Of a stretch of 8,480 nt of DNA, positions 5,946-8,480 are shown piece after piece; positions within the stretch are counted from its first letter, which is position 1, and each line of letters starts with the position of its first letter. The DNA lies in contig DAAV01000131.1 in NCBI GenBank assembly GCA_001701295.1, positions 1-8,480 of the forward strand. The letters are read 5' to 3'. A model generated the notes under the pieces. It worked only from the letters and a program-made list of their open reading frames with translations, did not search any database and was not told where the DNA came from. This DNA is from Bacteroidales bacterium H10 (lineage in GTDB: Bacteria; Bacteroidota; Bacteroidia; Bacteroidales; Muribaculaceae). Both the position numbers and the translations under genes were made by a program.

Positions 5946-6710
5946 TCAGAACGTTGATGTTGAATCGTTTTCTGTCATACTTGCTACTTGGCGTACACCC
6001 TTTCGGATTGCGACAGTAGTTGCGGAGTTTTCGGTCTTTGCCTCTGCCAGAGCCGAGGATAAGGCCGAACGGCTTAACGGTGCGTCTGTGGCAGAAGAAA
6101 GTATAAGTCTGTTAACAGCAACCACTTTCTGCCAGTCGCGCTTAATCAGTCGCGCATCGGCTAATTCGTCGAAAAGGACTGCCACTCGCCTGTTGTTTGC
6201 GGATTTGAGAGGTTTTGCCACCTGACAATCCAGTAGTGCTGAAATATCAGCAACTGATATTTCACCCTTGAATATCTGAACTTTGACAGCGAGGACAGCG
6301 AGTGCGGCCTTTTGAGCCTCTGAAAGGGAGGACATAAAGTAAGTTTTCCCTTCAGTGGTTTCTGTTGGGCCAGCCCTCCCAGTATTGAGCTCGTTTATCA
6401 TTTGCTCGGCATCAGCATGAGAGAATCTGAGTTTTGCAAAGTAATCTCTCACAAGGTCAGGACGAATATTGAAAAGGTCGCTGATGATACCTGTTGCAGT
6501 TTCATGGGCATTTCGGCCCGCAGCACAGACGGCATCAGTGTAACGATGCCCGTTCAGGAAGTCGGTCGTGAAGCGGCTGTAAAGTTTGCGACACTCGACA
6601 ACCTCTTTACGGTAGATTGTATAGGCTTTATTGAGCAGATGATAAAGCCTTTCAGTGATGTTTCCGTTGCAAGAGGCTTGCCACGGACATTTTTGGGGAC
6701 AATTACCCAA
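5946..6710 (-). CDS. Unrecognised protein of about 237-254 aa, possibly 5'-truncated or start-less
   Basis: I do not recognise the family. From about residue 18 onward the frame is clearly protein-like and helical: ERLYHLLNKAYTIYRKEVVE, then LYSRFTTDFLNGHRYTDAV, then DLFNIRPDLVRDYFAKLRFS. Residues about 125-215 read as a compact helical, winged-helix-like domain (SSLSEAQKAALAVLAVKVQIF, then a LIKRDWQKVVAVNRLIL segment). The C-terminus is Ser/Ala/Thr-rich and probably flexible. No signal peptide or membrane segment is seen. The start is uncertain. The only early initiator is the TTG at 6710 inside a palindrome; the first 17 residues include three closely spaced cysteines and look unlike the rest; the first in-frame ATG is far inside. 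An ATC at 6659 begins a run (ITERLYHLLNKAY) that would be a natural N-terminus if it were ATG. The gene may therefore use a rare start, or be broken at its 5' end. A helical element-specific accessory or regulatory protein is plausible but unproven. Confidence 0.62.
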   Translation of the reverse strand: MGNCPQKCPWQASCNGNITERLYHLLNKAYTIYRKEVVECRKLYSRFTTDFLNGHRYTDAVCAAGRNAHETATGIISDLFNIRPDLVRDYFAKLRFSHADAEQMINELNTGRAGPTETTEGKTYFMSSLSEAQKAALAVLAVKVQIFKGEISVADISALLDCQVAKPLKSANNRRVAVLFDELADARLIKRDWQKVVAVNRLILSSATDAPLSRSALSSALAEAKTENSATTVAIRKGVRQVASMTENDSTSTF

Positions 6711-6713
6711 AAA
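6690..6713. repeat. A/T-flanked palindrome at the start of the unknown gene
   Basis: TTTTTGGG (6690-6697) and CCCAAAAA (6706-6713) form a perfect 8-bp inverted repeat with an 8-base centre. The T runs lie on the outer 5' sides, so it does not have the usual terminator layout (stem, then T tract) in either direction. It covers the TTG that would start the downstream frame. It could be a protein-binding site or a remnant of a junction. Confidence 0.4.
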
Positions 6714-6735
6714 GAGAGAACGGTAGGTTTCCGTT
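6709..6735 (-). terminator. Weak candidate terminator after the acetyltransferase gene
   Basis: On the minus strand a 5-bp stem AACGG / CCGTT (6735-6731 with 6723-6719, 7-base loop) is followed by CTCTCTTTTT. It lies about 40 bases past the stop of the acetyltransferase, where the transporter-acetyltransferase transcript would be expected to end. The stem is short and the T run is separated from it by a CT stretch, so the call is tentative. Confidence 0.3.
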
Positions 6736-6776
6736 GTTCATAGCGATTCTTATTTATTTGATTGATTTCATATTGT

Positions 6777-7394
6777 CTATAGTTTATCCAAACGACCATC
6801 TTGCAGATAAGGCAAAAGCTCCCGTATCTTATCTACCGTCCAATCCCACCATCTCAAAGTCTGCATTTGTTCTATCATATCAGGACTGAACCGCTTTCGT
6901 ATCTCTTTTGCAGGGACACCACCCACAATAGTATAGGGCGGCACATCTTTTGTCACAACAGCCCTCGTGCCAACAATAGCCCCGTCACCGATATGGACAC
7001 CAGCCATAATTACGGCTTCATATCCTATCCACACATCATTGCCTATCACGATGTCGCCTTTGTTGTCCCAAGCGGAAGCCACATCAGCCTTATCCAATTC
7101 CCATTCTTCATAAAACAGCGGAAACGTGTAAGTTGATAATGATCTCAGAGTATGATTGGCGCAGTTGAACAGGAACTTTACGCCGCAAGCAATAGAACAG
7201 AACTTGCCAATTATCAGCCGTTCATGGTTAATGGGATAATGATACAATACGTTGTTTTGCTCAAACTGACGAGGGTCTGAAACAAAATCATTGTAAATGG
7301 TATAGTCGCCTATTTTGATAGACGGGTCTTTTACGACAGCGTTCAAATAAACGGTTTGCGTGTCACCCTTACGGGGATATATTTTGTTCATCAT
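6777..7394 (-). CDS. CatB/Vat-type xenobiotic O-acetyltransferase (hexapeptide-repeat)
   Basis: A 205-residue cytoplasmic enzyme of the xenobiotic acetyltransferase (XAT) group, predicted to move acetyl from acetyl-CoA to a hydroxyl group of a drug or related small molecule. The left-handed beta-helix repeats are plain: [14 protein letters not shown] (about 61-74), then [37 protein letters not shown] (about 115-151), followed by the family signature [16 protein letters not shown] (154-169) and a C-terminal helix with RWWDW. The ANHT motif places the catalytic histidine at H81. The length is close to the 205-220 typical of CatB and Vat enzymes. The active form of this family is a trimer. Known members inactivate chloramphenicol (CatB) or streptogramin A (Vat). 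The loop after H81 ([12 protein letters not shown]) resembles Vat somewhat, but the substrate cannot be decided from sequence. Two adjacent ATGs (7394 and 7391) are possible starts. It follows the transporter by 12 bases, so the two form an operon. Confidence 0.88.
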   Translation of the reverse strand: MMNKIYPRKGDTQTVYLNAVVKDPSIKIGDYTIYNDFVSDPRQFEQNNVLYHYPINHERLIIGKFCSIACGVKFLFNCANHTLRSLSTYTFPLFYEEWELDKADVASAWDNKGDIVIGNDVWIGYEAVIMAGVHIGDGAIVGTRAVVTKDVPPYTIVGGVPAKEIRKRFSPDMIEQMQTLRWWDWTVDKIRELLPYLQDGRLDKL

Positions 7395-7406
7395 AACTTT
7401 CAGCTC

Positions 7407-8480
7407 TTAGTATTGTTTATATTTAAGATAAATAACGGATTGTGTACCAAGCAATATCACATATAAGTATTCCACTGCCCAATATGTCGCTAACGGAACA
7501 TCACAAGAATCTAATCCCCATAAGCAGAACAGATAAGCAATCGTAGTTGTCACCTGAAAAATGAATACCGTCCGCGTCGCTCCCGTTCCTGTGGCGGCAT
7601 TCAGATAGACGTATCCGGGTAGTGCAAAGAAGTAATTCAATAGCATGACAAGAAAAGGCGGCCATGCAAGCTGAACGATAGCGGGATTTTCCGTATATGC
7701 TCCTATAATGGACTGGTGAAAGAACAAAGCAAAAGCAATCAGTGGAATGCCTGTTGCATATCCTAAACGGATAATTTTATGGCAAAGCGGAAAAACTTTT
7801 TTCCTTTCACCTGCGCCAATCAGATTACTCACCAAAGAACTTGTGACACCAGCCAACGCATTGACAAAAACGGAAAATAAGGCGGAAACACTTCTTACAA
7901 TGTTAGATACAGCCAATTCCGTTTCTCCCAAACGTTCGATAGCCACGAAAAACAGAAACCAAATGGCTACACTTATAAAGAACTGAAGCATACTCCATAC
8001 CGAGATAGAAAATACCTCTTTCAATATCGTTATATCCATATGCCAGTATAAGCCATACGCTTTTTTATCAATGTGCCGAAACATATATGCAGCCAATACA
8101 GCCAGCGAACACATTTCGGCAGATGAAGAAGCGATAGCCGCTCCCGATATACCCATATCGAAGCTGAATATCAGGAGCCAGTTCAGCGGAATGTTCACCA
8201 GCACGGCAGTGAAAGCCGCCATATTCAGAGCTTTTGTCTGTGTAATGCCTACCAAAAACGAGCGTAAGGCAAGGAACGGGAAAGAGAACAACAATCCCCA
8301 AATACGCCAATCCAAATAACGGATAACCGCATTATAAACATCATCCGAAGTTATCAGATGTTTCAACAGAATAGGAGAAAATATCTTGGACAGCAGACAG
8401 AGGAGTACCGCCAGTATCAGCAAGAAAAACAATCCCTGAAAGAACGTTTTTCCCGTTTCTGCATACCGCTGTTCTCCGTT
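7407..8480 (-). CDS. MATE-family multidrug efflux transporter (5' part outside window)
   Basis: An integral inner-membrane antiporter, predicted to export drugs or other organic compounds in exchange for Na+ or H+. The frame stays open to the window edge (residues NGEQRYAETGKTFFQG precede the TTG at 8432), so 357 residues are visible. MATE proteins are usually about 440-460 long, so roughly the first 80-100 residues are missing. Multiple hydrophobic segments run through the sequence (for example FFLLILAVLLCLLSKIF, LNWLLIFSF, FFISVAIWFLFFVAI, GIPLIAFALFF, FLVMLLNYFFALPGYVYL, TTTIAYLFCLWGL). The second half carries a typical MATE stretch around ELAVSNIVRSVSALF followed by SNLIGAGERKKV, a basic cytoplasmic loop. 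The TTG at 8432 is not the real start, because homology-like sequence continues upstream. It is the first visible gene of a two-gene operon with the acetyltransferase, which suggests a joint detoxification role by modification and efflux. Confidence 0.88.
   Translation of the reverse strand, partial: NGEQRYAETGKTFFQGLFFLLILAVLLCLLSKIFSPILLKHLITSDDVYNAVIRYLDWRIWGLLFSFPFLALRSFLVGITQTKALNMAAFTAVLVNIPLNWLLIFSFDMGISGAAIASSSAEMCSLAVLAAYMFRHIDKKAYGLYWHMDITILKEVFSISVWSMLQFFISVAIWFLFFVAIERLGETELAVSNIVRSVSALFSVFVNALAGVTSSLVSNLIGAGERKKVFPLCHKIIRLGYATGIPLIAFALFFHQSIIGAYTENPAIVQLAWPPFLVMLLNYFFALPGYVYLNAATGTGATRTVFIFQVTTTIAYLFCLWGLDSCDVPLATYWAVEYLYVILLGTQSVIYLKYKQY

Noticed and set aside
6554..6799. Minus-strand frame (81 codons) starting inside the acetyltransferase 3' end
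   Set aside because: It overlaps both neighbouring genes in another frame and has no family pattern. I considered it as a 5' part of the unknown gene joined by frameshift, but its sequence does not continue sensibly into that frame.

Overview
The window looks like part of a mobile genetic element in a Bacteroidota (probably Bacteroidales) genome. Two upstream regions carry a good match to the Bacteroidota -7 promoter element TAnnTTTG (TAACTTTG at 1040-1033 and TATCTTTG at 5868-5861, both minus strand). Shine-Dalgarno sequences are weak throughout, and the small helix-turn-helix proteins beside a CHC2/TOPRIM primase are typical of Bacteroidales elements. The species cannot be named. Every gene I can support is on the minus strand, so the window reads biologically from right (8480) to left (1).

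Right part (about 6777-8480): a two-gene drug-type cassette. It holds a MATE-family multidrug transporter, cut by the window edge, followed 12 bases later by a left-handed beta-helix (hexapeptide-repeat) acetyltransferase of the CatB/Vat xenobiotic class with its catalytic His-type motif. By eye this part is AT-richer than the primase region.

Middle (5946-6710): an unrecognised protein of about 240-250 residues whose 5' end is odd. It has no in-frame ATG near its start; the only early initiator is a TTG inside an A/T-flanked palindrome, and an ATC sits where an ATG would be expected. It may be 5'-truncated. After it comes a striking perfect 16-bp inverted repeat (5892-5907 / 5917-5932) directly against the promoter of the next operon.

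Replication operon (1531-5835): a coiled-coil plus excisionase-type HTH protein (121 aa), an 80-aa protein with a candidate HTH, a 66-aa MerR/excisionase-like HTH protein, and a 1163-aa fused primase-helicase. The primase-helicase has a CHC2 zinc finger, a TOPRIM domain and a Walker A/B P-loop ATPase, and it ends in an SSB-like acidic tip (...NDMPF). Gaps are 5 and 2 bases, then a 4-base ATGA overlap, so the genes are probably translationally coupled. A good intrinsic terminator (1473-1506) follows. This resembles an autonomous replication module of a prophage, satellite or integrative element. No integrase, relaxase, capsid or terminase gene is visible, so the type of element stays open.

Left part (1-1472): a gene-free stretch of about 0.4-0.5 kb carrying six copies of TGTCAAC/GTTGACA, arranged as two tandem pairs in opposite orientation plus two singles. 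This is a candidate iteron-type origin or control region. It is followed by a promoter and two unrecognised genes (156 and 141 aa), likely co-transcribed and possibly phage-like. The TGTCAA core also makes up the palindrome in front of the replication operon. That suggests one element-encoded DNA-binding protein acting at both places, which is the most interesting hypothesis here.
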